Shown here: positions 12,448-23,074 of the stretch, piece by piece
How the letters are laid out: the number at the start of each line of letters is the position of its first letter
Numbering within the stretch: the first letter of the stretch is position 1
Program-made: the position numbers and the translations under genes
Source of the DNA: Tetracentron sinense
Lineage: Eukaryota; Streptophyta; Magnoliopsida; Trochodendrales; Trochodendraceae
Length of the DNA stretch: 64,000 nt
NCBI GenBank assembly: GCA_015143295.1
Contig: JABCRI010001478.1
Location: 62,001 to 126,000 of the forward strand
Direction of reading: 5' to 3'
Notes under the pieces: model-generated
The model's database searches: none
The model's input: only the letters and a program-made list of their open reading frames with translations
What the model was told of the DNA's origin: nothing

Positions 12448-12502
12448 ACCAGACATCCATTTTCAGAGAGAGAGAGTACCATTAGGAGTTGTTACCGGCG
12501 AT

Positions 12503-12660
12503 GATCGGTGGTTGGAGATGATAAGTCTTCTTCTTCCGTACTACTCAGTTCACCAGTGATCGGTGGTTGGAGATGATAAGTCTTCTTCCTCCCTACTACT
12601 CAGTTCACCAGTGATCGGTGGTTGGAGATGTCTTCATCTTCCTGCTACCCCCTTCACCAG
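12503..12660 (+). repeat. 55-bp tandem repeat, three copies
   Basis: GATCGGTGGTTGGAGATG begins at 12503, 12558 and 12613. Copies one and two differ by two bases; the third lacks 'ATAAG'. Recent local duplication inside the PIF element. Confidence 0.8.
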
Positions 12661-13559
12661 AGCCACAACTGAGTTTGCCTTTCTTTTTTTTTTATCGGGA
12701 ACAAGTTTAGTATGCAAGTTGTGCCATTCCAAGGACCCTTTTTTTTTTGTTCCGCAAAACTCGTGCTGTTGGAACATGTTTCTCTGCTGGGTTGAACTTG
12801 AAAGCCTTTCCAAACCCGTTTCTCATCCCCCGGGTTGTTCCGGAACGTGGAATCATTCCGCGAGAATGATGCCAAACGGCCCCTTACTGTCAAGCGGTTG
12901 AACCAACCGAACCAAGAACCGGACCAACAGCCGATCCAGTTATTAAAATTGGATAAACCTTTTTCTTGATTTTTATCTTCGTACAAGGATTCTTATCTTC
13001 CTTCATATAAATTTCTTATATCTATTTGAATCCATTCTTACTTTTTTTTAAATCCATGATTATGAAATAAAATCACTATCTTGGGAAAATATAAACTACA
13101 TTGCATATTCAATTCTTGTTCTTAATTAACTTAATATTCATGCTATTGATAACTAAGGAGAAGATATCTACGTTTAATCCTATGTTTATTTTTATTCTTG
13201 ACTTAAAGCAACTTGATTAATTTAATATTCATGCTATTAATAACTAAGGAGAAGATATCTACGTTTAATGCTATGCTTTTTTTTTTTTTTCTTAACTTAA
13301 AGCAATGATCATGACCTTACTAGCATAGGAAAGTTATATCTACCTTAAAACGATGATTTTTTGTGAATCAAAGACCCTTGTTACACTGAAATCCACTAAG
13401 AACAATGACCTTGATTACGATCTCCTTTCTTTTCCATAGCCTTTACCTTCATCTTTCTACTTTAACCAAGAATTCTTTTTCAAAACTCTAGATCTCTCTC
13501 ATTTCTCTCAAAATTAGGTTTAGTTTGATTAAAAAGCCCTAAACCAACGAATTACGACC

Positions 13560-13910
13560 TATTTATAGGGTTCACCTCGAGTGTTTCCTAATTTTCCACA
13601 AATTCCTGCAATTCTATTGTTTTCTGCACAAGGGCGTTCGAATGGCTTAAGTGACCGTTCAAATGAGATGTTTCCATTCGAATGAGATTAGATCCATTCG
13701 AACGAGATTGCATTCGGGAAATACTTTCAATTTTTTTCCAGCATAGTTGTTCGAACGACTTGGTGTCTGTTTGAATGGCTTTTCATTCAGGATTTGAGCA
13801 ATTGCTCAAGCTGAGATGGTTGTTCGAACGACTTGGAATTCCATTCGAACCAACCCCCTTGGTTCGAACAAGATGGTCGTTCGAACAAGATGGATTCCAT
13901 TTGAACCAAA
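13560..13910 (-). promoter_or_regulatory. LTR promoter with TTCGAA palindrome cluster
   Basis: On the minus strand a TATA box (CTATAAATAGG, 13560-13569) has upstream of it (13632-13910) about ten copies of a TTCGAA-centred word (CGTTCGAACG, CATTCGAATG and near relatives). Core and layout match the LTR at 25253-27598 although the surrounding sequence differs. Confidence 0.55.
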
Positions 13911-14022
13911 TCCCTTATTTTTTTTCTTTTTAACTTTCTTGTTACTTTTAAGTGAACATCGATTTCAAACATATAAACCATAAAAATGACCAAAAATGAA
14001 TAAAAGAAAGCAAATCTCTACA

Positions 14023-14215
14023 TTAACTGTAGTTAAGCTTAACCAACTCAAAGTTAATATTTATTTTTTATTTTTTCCTAAAAAAACCAAGGTTAGATTT
14101 ATTAACCCTAGGGGTGAGTAGACTTGACCACGGTTCATGGGTGTTAAAAGGGAAACATGCTTGTAGAGGCGTGTGTTCAGCCTAGCAAAATGCACGCGAA
14201 AACTATCAATATTCT
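14023..14215 (-). mobile_element. Foldback MITE, right half
   Basis: Inverted counterpart of the left half at about 8586-8937: CCAAGGTTAGATTTATTAA, CCCTAGGGGTGAGTAGACTT, TTAAAAGGGAAACATG and GCCTAGCAAAATGCACGCG match it in reverse order. It ends near 14215. The two halves were presumably contiguous before the LTR inserted. Confidence 0.55.
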
Positions 14216-14470
14216 CCTTGTTATATTAGTAATCATCCTTCTATTTGTGAAAGGGTTTGCAATTCTTACAAATCTAAGATGCATTAATTATAGAGCCAAT
14301 GCATTAATTAAGAGGGAAATAAAGTAGGGAAGAGTGAGAGTGAGAAGATATTGTTATCGTGTCTTGCGCGGGTCAAAGAAAAGTTGTTGCTGCTCGACAA
14401 AGAGAGAAGGCTTTCCCAAATGAATCATATAAGCAAAATGATGTATCCAATCATTTTGTTTATATATAAT

Positions 14471-14679
14471 ACTAGCGGGTGGCACGTGCCATGCACGTGA
14501 GAGCGAGGGGAAGGAGTTAACACAGTTAATAGGAGTTAAATGGGACACTTGTTAATCCACGGGTGCGATTGAACTCACTAGTGGCATGTGCGATGCATGT
14601 GAGCGCGAGGGGAAGGAGTTAACCACAGTTAATAGGAGTTAAAAGGGACACGTGTTAACTCGCAGGTGCGATTGAACTC
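14471..14679 (-). repeat. Duplicated Helitron 3' terminus
   Basis: Two head-to-tail copies of about 105 bases (14471-14576, 14577-14679), each ending on the minus strand in CCACCCGCTAGT or GCCACTAGT. In the inner copy the hairpin arms show CG-to-TG changes (CACGTG to CATGTG), which fits loss by methyl-cytosine decay, while the outer hairpin is intact. Confidence 0.8.
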
Positions 14680-14891
14680 TCCCCAAGTTGTATCGCGATT
14701 GGCTGTGATTCTAAATAGATAGATGAGCAAGGGGTAGTTTGGGAATCAAAGTAACACATTAAATCAAAGGCAAGGGGTAGTTTGGGAATTAAAGTAAAAC
14801 ATTAAATCAATGTTTTGTTTTTATATAAGGGTAGTTTGGGAATTTCAAAAAATTCATCTACACAAAGGCTCTCGCATTATAATAGTAAAGA
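14472..14891 (-). mobile_element. Non-autonomous Helitron
   Basis: On the minus strand the element starts TCTTTACTATTATAATGCG (14891), the usual plant Helitron 5' end. It finishes with a hairpin CACGTGC-ATG-GCACGTG, seven spacer bases, and CTAG (14472), followed by host T. It lies between A and T, as Helitrons do, beside an (AT)n tract. Length is 420 bases with no Rep/helicase gene. A second, older 3' end sits inside at 14577 (see the tandem repeat). A 43-base unit (CAAGGGGTAGTTTGGGAAT) is repeated two and a half times at about 14730-14840. Confidence 0.85.
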
Positions 14892-16129
14892 TATATATAT
14901 ATATATATTATTTAAATTTTTTTTCGATACATATATACTATTTTGCTTTTATTTAAACCATTTATGAACGTTTTAATGGATTTTTAGATGCTTCAGGGAT
15001 TAGGATCAAATTTGAATCTTAATTAAATAATCCTTAGAATTAGATGGACCTTGGATCAAATTTGAATCCGGGTATTTAATTGTATTGAATTCGGATGTGG
15101 CATATCCAAATTCAATCTGTTTGCAATCATATTAACCCCAAATATGAGGAACTATTATGGTTAAAGATGAGTGATATGAGACAAATAGAATATATGGAGT
15201 AGTGCCTGTAATTGGTTTTAAGTGGACCCCACTATTAAATTGATACCGAGAATTTTCTTGGAAGCTCCCTAGTTTAGGATTGCTCCTCAAATACTTGGGT
15301 TTTGGCATTCACTTTATGAGCACTTTTCCATAATTTAACATTTATGAAAAGTCTTAAATACCCTTACACTACCACCAACACCTAAAAGAATGATTTCTTT
15401 TAGTTAAAAAGAAGAGTTTACATACATGCATGAGATGGGTAAAGCTCCCCACTCCCCTCATATTCTCCTCTCACGAAGCTCCTCACTCATTTTTGTGTGT
15501 GAAAATACATGTTTCATTATTCTTGATTTACATTACCCTAACCTAAAAAGATATTTTTGGCTTTTGTTCACCTCCATTGTTTTGATACCTTTTAATTAAT
15601 TGTTAACGGGTGTTTTAGGACGGTTTTAATATAAATATTCCTGGAAATTTTAAAATTTTTTGCGCATAGGATCGATGCCAGTCGATACACTAGGTTCATA
15701 CCAAATCAATACACCATGTCGATACAAATCGATATTTTTTTTTTGGTTCAATATACAAATCGATATTATTGTCCATACATGTATAGACCTATCATCTTCA
15801 ACCTTAGAAGGCAACTTATATCGACATGAAGTATGAACCAGTATCGACCCAATTTTTAGAGTATCAACCGTCAACTGGAAACCATAAAAATTGAAACAGA
15901 AAACACTTGAAAAAACCCTATAACATGAAATTTTAGTTTTAAAATCATATATGCAATGATTATGAGCTTTTTTTCTTAGATTAATTATACATGCAATGAA
16001 TTTAGCTAAATTTTTTTTTTTAAATGCAAGAAACCCAATAATGATTGTGTTCTCTTCAGTTAATGATGTTCTCTCACGATCTTGCTTGCTACGGTTGGAA
16101 GGATATATCTTTCTTATCAGAGCTCGAGT
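14892..16129. other. Unassigned AT-rich stretch
   Basis: No gene or clear element. It starts with an (AT)n tract (14891-14911). A loose cluster of TATCGA/ATCGAT words lies at 15665-15860, but without a TATA box next to it on either strand that could be argued. A copy of 'GCTCCCCACTCCC' text near 15440 is unassigned. Confidence 0.4.
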
Positions 16130-17215
16130 CTCTCTCTCTCTCTCTTATTTTTCGAAAATGTCTAGGGTTGCAATTGTCCAAAAACTATTATTTTTTGCAA
16201 ATGTGTAGGCCCTTTAAGAGATGAGTGCCTCAGTCTAGGGGAGGAGCCATATGGGGCGGGGGGCTATCCCTAAACTTTTGAAGAAAAAAAAATGTTGATA
16301 CTACGAGGCATAGCTTGGAGGCAAGTGCGGAGCCAGGGGCGAGGGGGACTCTAGCCCCTCTAGACCTTTTGAGAAAAAAATTACTAAATTATTCAATTGA
16401 AGAGGGCATATGCATGGTGTAGACCCGGGATTTTAACCCCCACTCCCGATCAGGATTGAACCCGATAAGGAATAGTGTTAAAAATGTTGAAAAGAGAGAG
16501 TCGCCACCTATTTAGATTGTGAGGGAAAATAGGGTCCCTTAAAAGATTGGATAAGGCTTTGGTTTGGAAATAGAGTTCAAGGTAAGGGTTCATTTGAGTC
16601 AGGGGAAGGTGTTAGGCACCCCTAAACTCCCATCCGGAGATGGTTACCTACTCCTTAAGTCTGAATTAAAGTGGAGAAACCATAAGAGAAACTTGTATTT
16701 CATCTATATGCTTGACAAATATTGTATGAACAGTAATGTGCATGTTAAAGTAAGCCGGGACAGGATAGGAGTTCCATCCTAGGTGAGCTGAACCCGATCA
16801 GGGTTGCCTACGTATCCACAGTCAATGGAATCAAGCCACACGTAGTTCCAGATGGGTAGTTGATAGTTTGATTTGTTGGGTGTTTGGATTATGGGTGTTT
16901 GACAAGCTGAGATTGGTATTTGGATGTTAGGGTGTTTTTGAATGGTTCAGGGGTTTTTGCTCCTGTTAGAGGAGCGGGGTGACCTTTTAAGCTCGTGCTG
17001 AGGAGCGTTTGGACAGTTTTGGCTCATATCAAGGAGCACTTGGACAGTTTTAGCTCATGTCAAGGAGCCTTTGGGTTTAGGGTTTGATGGGATTTGAAAC
17101 AGAGTTTGAGCGGAGTTTCTAGACAAAAGTTCAACTAGGTGGGTAAGGTTTGACTTAGGGTTTAGTTAAGGTTTAACTAGAGGTCACTAAGGTCTACCTA
17201 GGGTTAACTAGGGTT

Positions 17216-17700
17216 CAGGTAGGGTAACTGGGGTTTAGGTAGGGTAACTGGGGTTTAGGTAGGGTAACTGGAGTCAACTAGGGTTTGATTAGGGTTTAGG
17301 TAGGGTTTAGGTGAGGTTTTGAATCAAGGTTTGAGCCGAGATTCGGACAGGGTTTCGACAGGGTATGGTATGTTTGAACCGAAGTTCGGACAGAGGTTCG
17401 ACAGGGTAAGCCGGGTTTGAATAAAACCGGGCAGAGGTTGGACAGGGTAAGCCGGGTTTGAATAAAACCGGGCAGGGGTTTGACAAGGTAAGCCAGGTTT
17501 TGAGTAAAACCGGGCAGGGGTTCGACAGGGTAAGCCAGGTTTTGAGTAAAACCGGGCAGGGGTTCGACAGGGTAAGCCGGGTTTAAGTAAAACCGGGCAA
17601 GGGTTCGACAGGGTAAGCCGGGTTTTGAGTAAAACCGGGCAGGGGTTCGACAGGGTAAGCCGGGTTTAAGTAAAACCGGGCAGGGGTTCGACAGGATAAG
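17216..17700 (+). repeat. Tandem repeats in the solo LTR (20 bp and 41 bp units)
   Basis: 'GGTAGGGTAACTGGGGTTTA' occurs three times at 17216-17275. Then 'GACAGGGTAAGCCGGGTTT' plus 'AAAACCGGGCAGGGGTTC' occurs seven times (17400-17700), copies differing by a few bases. They lie downstream of the TATA box, in the transcribed part of the LTR. Confidence 0.85.
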
Positions 17701-17938
17701 CAGTCTAAGTATTTAAAAACAATAAAATAATTAGACTAATAAATGACAAAGCAAACGTCAGAGTTTCGGTGATTTTACCTTCCGGGAAACCCAAAAGGGT
17801 CTCTGAATTAAGTGCTCCCGAGAACGATTCTTCGAAATCGAGTTCCCGGGATCGCCGACGCCAAAAGGGGGATTTTCGAAAGAGGAGAGAGAAGAGAGCA
17901 AGTGGAAAGGAATGAAGAATAAAGGAAGGGGTGGGGGG

Positions 17939-18180
17939 TATTTATAGTTTTTCAAAACGGGGTCTGCGCCTTTTTAAAGGGCGTGATTTATTATATTTTA
18001 ATGAATAGTAAAGCGGTATGAACAGTGAGTCGGCAACGCGTCGGAAACCGATATTTCTAAATCCGCGCCTTTTTAAAAGGCGCGATTTAATATATTTTAT
18101 TATGAATAAATAAAATAATAAAAAATGAAATTTGTAGTGCAAGTGGGACCCACATGGTCCCGCGCCTTTTAAAAGGGCGA
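17939..18180 (-). promoter_or_regulatory. LTR promoter with CGCGCCTTTTTAAAAGGCGCG palindromes
   Basis: On the minus strand a TATA box (TATAAATA, 17939-17946) has three near-perfect palindromes upstream: GCGCCTTTTTAAAGGGCG (17966-17983), a 21-base one centred on TTTTTAAAA with CGCGCC/GGCGCG arms (18064-18084), and CGCGCCTTTTAAAAGGGCG (18161-18179). Spacing is close to 97 bases. Confidence 0.65.
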
Positions 18181-19195
18181 GCTTGCCCCTTAGGGCCTAT
18201 TTGGGTCTTCAAAAATGAGTTTTTTTGGTTTTTTTGTTTATGCTCCTATTTGCCGAAAAACTATTTTTATCGTTTTAAGCCTATTTTGAGCCCGAAAATA
18301 GCCAAAATTGAACCGAAAAATTTGTAAAATTGTTTCGGGTGAAATCATAACTTTTGACCAATTTTCAGGGGGCGTTTTGGTCATTTTACGCTATAGGGGC
18401 ATTTCGGTCATTTTCAACCGTTTTAAGTCCGATTCAACTCCAAAAATAGCCAAAATTGATCAAAAAATTTATAAAATCATTTTTTAAAAAATGAAAACTT
18501 TTCAGCACTTTTTCAAGGGCATTTTGGTCAATTTTTACCCGAGGGGTATTTTGCTCAATTTTTACCTGTGGGGCATTTCTCGGAAATCGAAGCACATGGA
18601 AAGATGGTTTTTAAAAATGGATTTTTTAAAGGGTTTTTAGAGGTGTGCAAAGTGATTAAGGGGGTGCAAAATTGGGGTGTTTACACATGGGACAGGGGCA
18701 GTTGCCTCCCTGAAGTTTTGAAAAAACAGTATAAGTTTTATAATAAATTATTTAATTTAAGAGGGCATAGCTATGGGCAAGGGGAGCCTCTAAACTTTAA
18801 ATAAAATCTTTACACGCCGACACAAATATATGAGATGGCCCATGAACTTGTCCCTCAAAAAAGAAAATCAGGGTAAGCCCAGAACCGCCACACCTCCTAG
18901 ACCCAGAATATTTCATACCCGCATAATCATCCCACCAATAATAAATTACTAACATTATCAATCAACCATTGTTAGCCCCCCTACAAGAAAATCTTAGCAT
19001 GCCCCTACCTCAGTCAAAACATCTCTCTCTCTCTCTCTCTTTCTCTCCTAAGTTTTATATTATATTATTTAATTTAAGGGCATAGTCATGGGCAAGGGGA
19101 ACAAGTGCTCCCTATAAAAACAAATCTTTACAAACAGACAAGATGGCCCATGAACTTGGCCCTCAAAAAAGAAAATCAGGGTTTTGCCTTGAAAC

Positions 19196-21423
19196 TGTTA
19201 GACATGATGCCCAGAAAAGTCATTTAGATTGTTAGATTATTATTATTTTGATTAATAGAGACTTCTTCTTTATCTATTATGTATTCATTATGGGTAATTG
19301 ACCATGATCATGAGATGATCTATACGATATGAGATATCGATAAAGGTCCTTAGGATGTATTGTAGGAAAGTTATGTGATTGGATTATCACAGTCAGATAT
19401 AACTTTCCAGTTCCTTATACCTTATATAGTCACAGTTATGGGTGAAGTTGGGCACTTCACTTATATGACTATCACTATGCTAAGATGTTCTCAATAGTTG
19501 AGATGTAGTTCTATCTCGAACTATTGTAGTAGAGACTACACATTAGCATATAGGTGTGCACTGACTGATTACATTCAATGAGAGACCTCTTGCATAGACA
19601 TACTATCAGATAGTTGGTCTCTCATTCACATTGAACAATTTCAATGATTCTTAGATCTGATGAGTTTATTTATAACTGACCAATAATCTGACTATTTTGA
19701 TTCTACCAAAGTATTTTCTACCTTAGGGAATACGATACAGTGATAGTTGGATAGTCAGAAAGCTGTTCGAGTCATAATGAATTTCAAACAAGAAATTCAT
19801 ATTTATTAATTTGAGAGATTATCCAAGTTTCAGATAAGACAGTCAATTAAGCTTAAATCCTGCGCAGGTAATTTTGAAACAAAACAAGTTTGAAATATAT
19901 TTTATTTAAAATATATTATTTTTACAAAAGTTTTTTCTCAAAAATGTTTTACATGAGAAAATGTTTCTCATGGCTTAATCAAAAGTCTTGGAAACCCAGA
20001 TGATGTGTAATGGGTTATGAGTTAAATAGTATAAATAATCTCAAATGCCCATTAAGGATAATGTATTTGGAATGATCAATTGAATTAAAAAATTCATGTG
20101 GCGGGATCTATATTGGTTAATATTCATACACTGGGATTCAATTGCAACATGGATATCTCACGTCACTTGCAATTCTGATATAATTCCTATTTAGGGTCAA
20201 TGGGATAACATTGGGTAAGCCAGGGTAAGAATGTCCTAGAGCAATCTGTGGAGATACTCACATAAGAAATACAAACTCATAAATTGATTAAAAGTTAATC
20301 AATTATTTAAAAATGATTAAAAGTTAATCATTGATTAAATAGATTAAAAGTTAATCTATGGTTTAAATTAATTGTTAATTTAAATTGAGGAATTATATTA
20401 GTAATTATTTAATTAACCTAATTAAATAGGAAATGGGTTTGACCCATATCCATAAACTCATAAAGTATAGACCTTTAATATGGGCCAAACCCATGGATTA
20501 AAACCCATGAATGGGGAGCCCACTTTAGTTCTCCTAATTGGATTAGGATTTGGTTACTTGAATAATTATTGAATAATAACTCTATTAATTATGGAATTAA
20601 ATTCTAATAGTTGGAATACAAGAAGGATTAAGATGAGTTGTAATTAGATGACAACTAGGAGTGCTTAACTCCCCAAAGCTCACGCCCCCCTCATTGCTCA
20701 CGCCCCCATCTTTGGTTGTGATCTCTTAGTTTGACTACAATTCCTCCCTTTTGTTGGTTGTTGACTAATCTCTTTAATTAAGGAATTCTCTTTTAAGAAT
20801 GACTCTTTAATTAGTAGGATTACTATAACTAAAGTAGTTATAGTTAAATTATGATTTATCTAATTAATAATAAGAGTTATTATTAATAAATAGCTCTTAA
20901 AGGGATAAGTTGTAATTGGAGTAGGATTTGGATTTGATCAAATCTATAAATACCCCAACACCCAAAACGTAAGGAGTAGGATTCTCATAAATTCTCCAGA
21001 ATTTTTTTCTGTCCCTCTCTTCCTCTCCAAACCGTGAGCCCCTAGGGAGAGTCTCTAGGGTTTCTCATGAGCTATAAGGGTGCATTCAAGTTGGGTTATT
21101 CAATTCTAGGGTTTTGAACCTTAGGGTTTTGGGTGATAGAAAGTCTACACCATTACTCCAACTTCTTCCTCTTGTTTCATCAATTCCAAAGAGAGATTCT
21201 AAAGCTTTATGGGGATAGCGAAGAACAAGGATCAAGGTTCGAGTATTTCTTCGAGAAATCTCTACAAAGAGTTCTGACTGTTCGAGTGGATTTTGCTTCA
21301 CCGGTGAACATCATTCACCGAGGTAATATGACTAAAATTCATAGATAATTTTAATTACTTTATATGGTATAAAGATTATCGGGATCCAGTTTCTGTATAA
21401 ATTTTTATCCGGATCCCCCTACA
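19196..21423 (+). mobile_element. Solo LTR, 2228 bp, target duplication GAAAC
   Basis: From TGTTAGACATGATGCCC to GGATCCCCCTACA, flanked by GAAAC at 19191-19195 and 21424-21428. Plus-strand TATA box CTATAAATACC at 20944-20954, followed by a leader with CTCTTCCTCTCC. No internal region. U3 contains at least six perfect hairpins with three-base loops (20282-20887). Family uncertain between copia and gypsy. Confidence 0.85.
20282..20887. repeat. Series of perfect hairpins with 3-base loops
   Basis: Perfect stems: 20282-20304 (10 bp, AATTGATTAA, loop AAG), 20312-20332 (9 bp, AATGATTAA, loop AAG), 20339-20359 (9 bp, ATAGATTAA, loop AAG), 20362-20384 (10 bp, TTTAAATTAA, loop TTG), 20822-20844 (10 bp, ACTATAACTA, loop AAG), 20863-20887 (11 bp, ATTAATAATAA, loop GAG). 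The outer stem bases differ among copies but always pair. Confidence 0.85.
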
Positions 21424-21670
21424 GAAACCCCGCACCCCTAGACTAAAAATGTTTCATACTCACCTAATCATTCTTTACAAACCCATCAATAATAATGACT
21501 AACATTTTCAATCAACCATTGTTAGCCCCATACGAGAAAATCCTGATTCCGCCCTTGCCTCAGTCAAAACATTTTTCCCTCTTTTATTTCGTAAATGTCT
21601 CGGGTTAAAATGGTCCAAAAACTATTATTTTCCACATGTGTTAGGCCCTTTAAGAGAAGACTTTTTAAAA

Positions 21671-22933
21671 CCTGGGTAGGTGGGCTGGGAACAACCCCAA
21701 ACTTGAGGGGCAATTCCCCATTGATTAACGCCAGTATATAGGATCTGTTGACCAAAACAAAGATGGGCGAGCTGTTGCTGTGTCATGGTTGTTACACTGT
21801 TATTCGATTTGAGTCGTAAGAGGCCATTTCCCTCTAGAATACTAAAATAAAAATATAAAAAATTAAGACTAAGAATGCTGCATGAGGGAACAAGAGAAAT
21901 ATTAAATGTTACATGACCAAGCTGCTAGCAGTACAAAGTACAATGCTTAAATATTCAGAGCTACAAACCAAAAGCTGTGCTCACGCTTGAACAAAATTAT
22001 GTATTCATACCCTCCAAAAAAAAAAATGTGTATTCAGTGCAAAATAGTATAAACACACTGGAAATTCCACCACTGCTCGAGATGGGAGTTTTTGGTATAC
22101 ATTTCCAGATTCCCTAGAGGTCGGTGCATTTGACAGTGTTCTGAAAAGCCATTCTTTTTCTAAGAGTAGATCTAAGTCATTTTCCTTCTTTAAAAAAAAA
22201 AATTTATTTTTCGATGGAGATATGAGCGGATCCCATCCAGCCGTGCTCGCTGAACCCTTATTTACAATCATTTGTGGTTTACAACAATCAGGTTCCAGAC
22301 TTACCCTACTGTTCCTTTGTCTGAACCTACAGATGAACCATCCCAATTCCCAACCCACTTGCCTGACCCTAATAGTTTGGGCAAAATATGCAGCCTCAAC
22401 CACTCTTAGACCTAACCCATCTTGGCAAGGCGACGACTGATTCTAACCTGCCCAAGGTCAGCCCACGTGCGACTCCTACCTCCTGTTCAATTACAGTGAA
22501 GTTTCATCCGGAAAGATAAGAAATTGCAGTATAGTAAGCGAAAACAGAAACAGTTGTTAACACAAACAAAAGGCCTATACTGAAAAATACAGCCCGACAT
22601 TGTGTAGCTTCTGGTTAATTTACACCTGAACATAAAACCCTATCAAATATGTACAATAAAATGATCTTGTCTAACACCACTATACTTACGTACCAAGGTA
22701 AGAATCTGCCTATTATAACGATCCATTAAAAAAATGTGCCTACTGTACAATGGCAACCCTTCTTTCCCATCAAAGATGATTGGCTCAATCCAGAAGACAA
22801 ACGCCTACTATGTCAATCCCACCATTGAATCAAATATAACCAGACGATGAATGATTCCAACATCCAAAAACTACAGCAGTCTTGAGAATAAACAGCGACT
22901 CAAATAGAATCTCCAACTTTTATGCACAATTCA
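21671..22933. other. Unassigned; probably contains the 3' UTR of the LysM gene
   Basis: No coding region or repeat recognised. The part next to the last exon (22934) should be the 3' untranslated region of the minus-strand gene. A minus-strand AATAAA-like signal (reverse of ATTTATT at about 22201) is a possible polyadenylation site. Confidence 0.4.
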
Positions 22934-23074
22934 TTATTCAGGGGAACCTCCACGCCAGTACCCCCATTTACTCATTCCACATTCTGACAGAAACTTCTCA
23001 TATGCAGGCTCGAGTTTAGAATAAGCATGAGAGATATCTTCAAAAGGAACTTGTGATTGATCTTCCAAAGGATC
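22934..23074 (-). CDS. Last exon of a host gene, probably the LysM-domain protein
   Basis: After an acceptor (TTTTGTAG, 23075-23076 being AG) the minus strand reads DPLEDQSQVPFEDISHAY, then SKLEPAYEKFLSECG and MSKWGYWRGGSPE, ending in TAA at 22934-22936. Phase 0 at the acceptor agrees with the phase 0 donor of the exon at 36012-36257, so it would join without a frame change across an intron of 12,937 bases. The aromatic-rich end with no decay, in a region of decayed elements, argues for a live gene. Assignment to the LysM gene rests on phase, strand and my recollection of similar tails in plant LysM proteins; it could belong to another gene. Confidence 0.6.
   Translation of the reverse strand, partial: DPLEDQSQVPFEDISHAYSKLEPAYEKFLSECGMSKWGYWRGGSPE

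Larger units (their letters stand above)
10351..12883 (-). mobile_element. PIF/Harbinger-type DNA transposon with Myb/SANT-like gene
   Basis: Terminal inverted repeats GGGGCCGTTTGGCATCATTC at 10351 and, inverted, ending at 12883 (20 of 20 bases before they diverge). Flanking triplets are TCA (10348-10350) and TTA (12884-12886), fitting the TTA duplication of PIF/Harbinger with one change. It carries a Myb/SANT-like exon (11352-11536, minus), the DNA-binding partner protein typical of this superfamily, but no recognisable DDE transposase. Two tandem repeat arrays (12308-12447, 12503-12660) lie upstream of that gene. It is inserted in the hAT-like element. Confidence 0.75.
9684..12951. mobile_element. 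Non-autonomous hAT-like element, split by a PIF/Harbinger insertion
   Basis: Left end CAGTGTTTTAAAAACCGG (9684) and right end, read in reverse, CAATTTTAATAACTGG (12951) form imperfect terminal inverted repeats beginning CA. The flanks carry an 8-base target duplication, TATAAACC (9676-9683) and GATAAACC (12952-12959), with one mismatch. 8-base duplications and CA...TG ends are hallmarks of hAT transposons. Without its insert (10351-12883) the element is about 730 bases, rich in CGGTTGAACC-like words, and has no transposase. Confidence 0.75.
8938..14022 (-). mobile_element. LTR (minus) carrying a nested hAT insertion
   Basis: Outer parts 8938-9683 and 12960-14022 behave as one LTR on the minus strand, split by the hAT element at 9684-12951. 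On the minus strand it starts TGTAGAGATTTG (14022), has a TTCGAA palindrome cluster, a TATA box (CTATAAATAGG, 13560-13569), a GAGAGA-rich leader, and CTTGTGAG repeats at 9240-9370 like those of the solo LTR at 25253-27598. A tandem duplication of period 91 lies at about 13121-13275. The low-coordinate end is approximate. Probably a solo LTR of gypsy type; fossil. Confidence 0.5.
16418..18685 (-). mobile_element. Solo LTR, 2268 bp, target duplication CATGG
   Basis: Runs from TGTAGACCCGGG to GGGTGTTTACA and is flanked by CATGG at 16413-16417 and 18686-18690. No internal region, primer site or polypurine tract is present, so it is a solo LTR left by recombination. The promoter points to the minus strand (TATA box 17939-17946). 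It holds a 20-base repeat (17216-17275) and seven copies of a 41-42-base repeat (17400-17700). The GAGAGTCGCCACCTATTT text near its start is common in plant gypsy LTRs; lineage not assigned. Confidence 0.85.
16142..21670 (+). repeat. Old dispersed repeat block, interrupted by two solo LTRs
   Basis: Outside the LTRs (16142-16417, 18686-19195, 21424-21670) the same modules recur: 'GGGCATAG(C/T)(T/C)ATGGGCAAGGGG', 'AGATGGCCCATGAACTTG...CCCTCAAAAAAGAAAATCAGGG', 'CAATCAACCATTGTTAGCCCC...CCTCAGTCAAAACAT' and 'GTCCAAAAACTATTATTTT...AGGCCCTTTAAGAGA'. They read as a partially duplicated older repeat. (TC)n tracts sit at about 16128 and 19023. No coding capacity seen. Confidence 0.6.

Noticed and set aside
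15665-15860. TATCGA/ATCGAT word cluster as a further palindrome promoter
   Set aside because: No TATA box at the right distance on either strand, and the words are mostly half-sites.
17080-17330. TTTAGGG-like words suggesting interstitial telomere repeats
   Set aside because: The words are irregular (AGGGTTTAGGT, AGGGTAACTGGGG), without runs of the exact 7-base unit, and lie inside a solo LTR's own tandem repeats.
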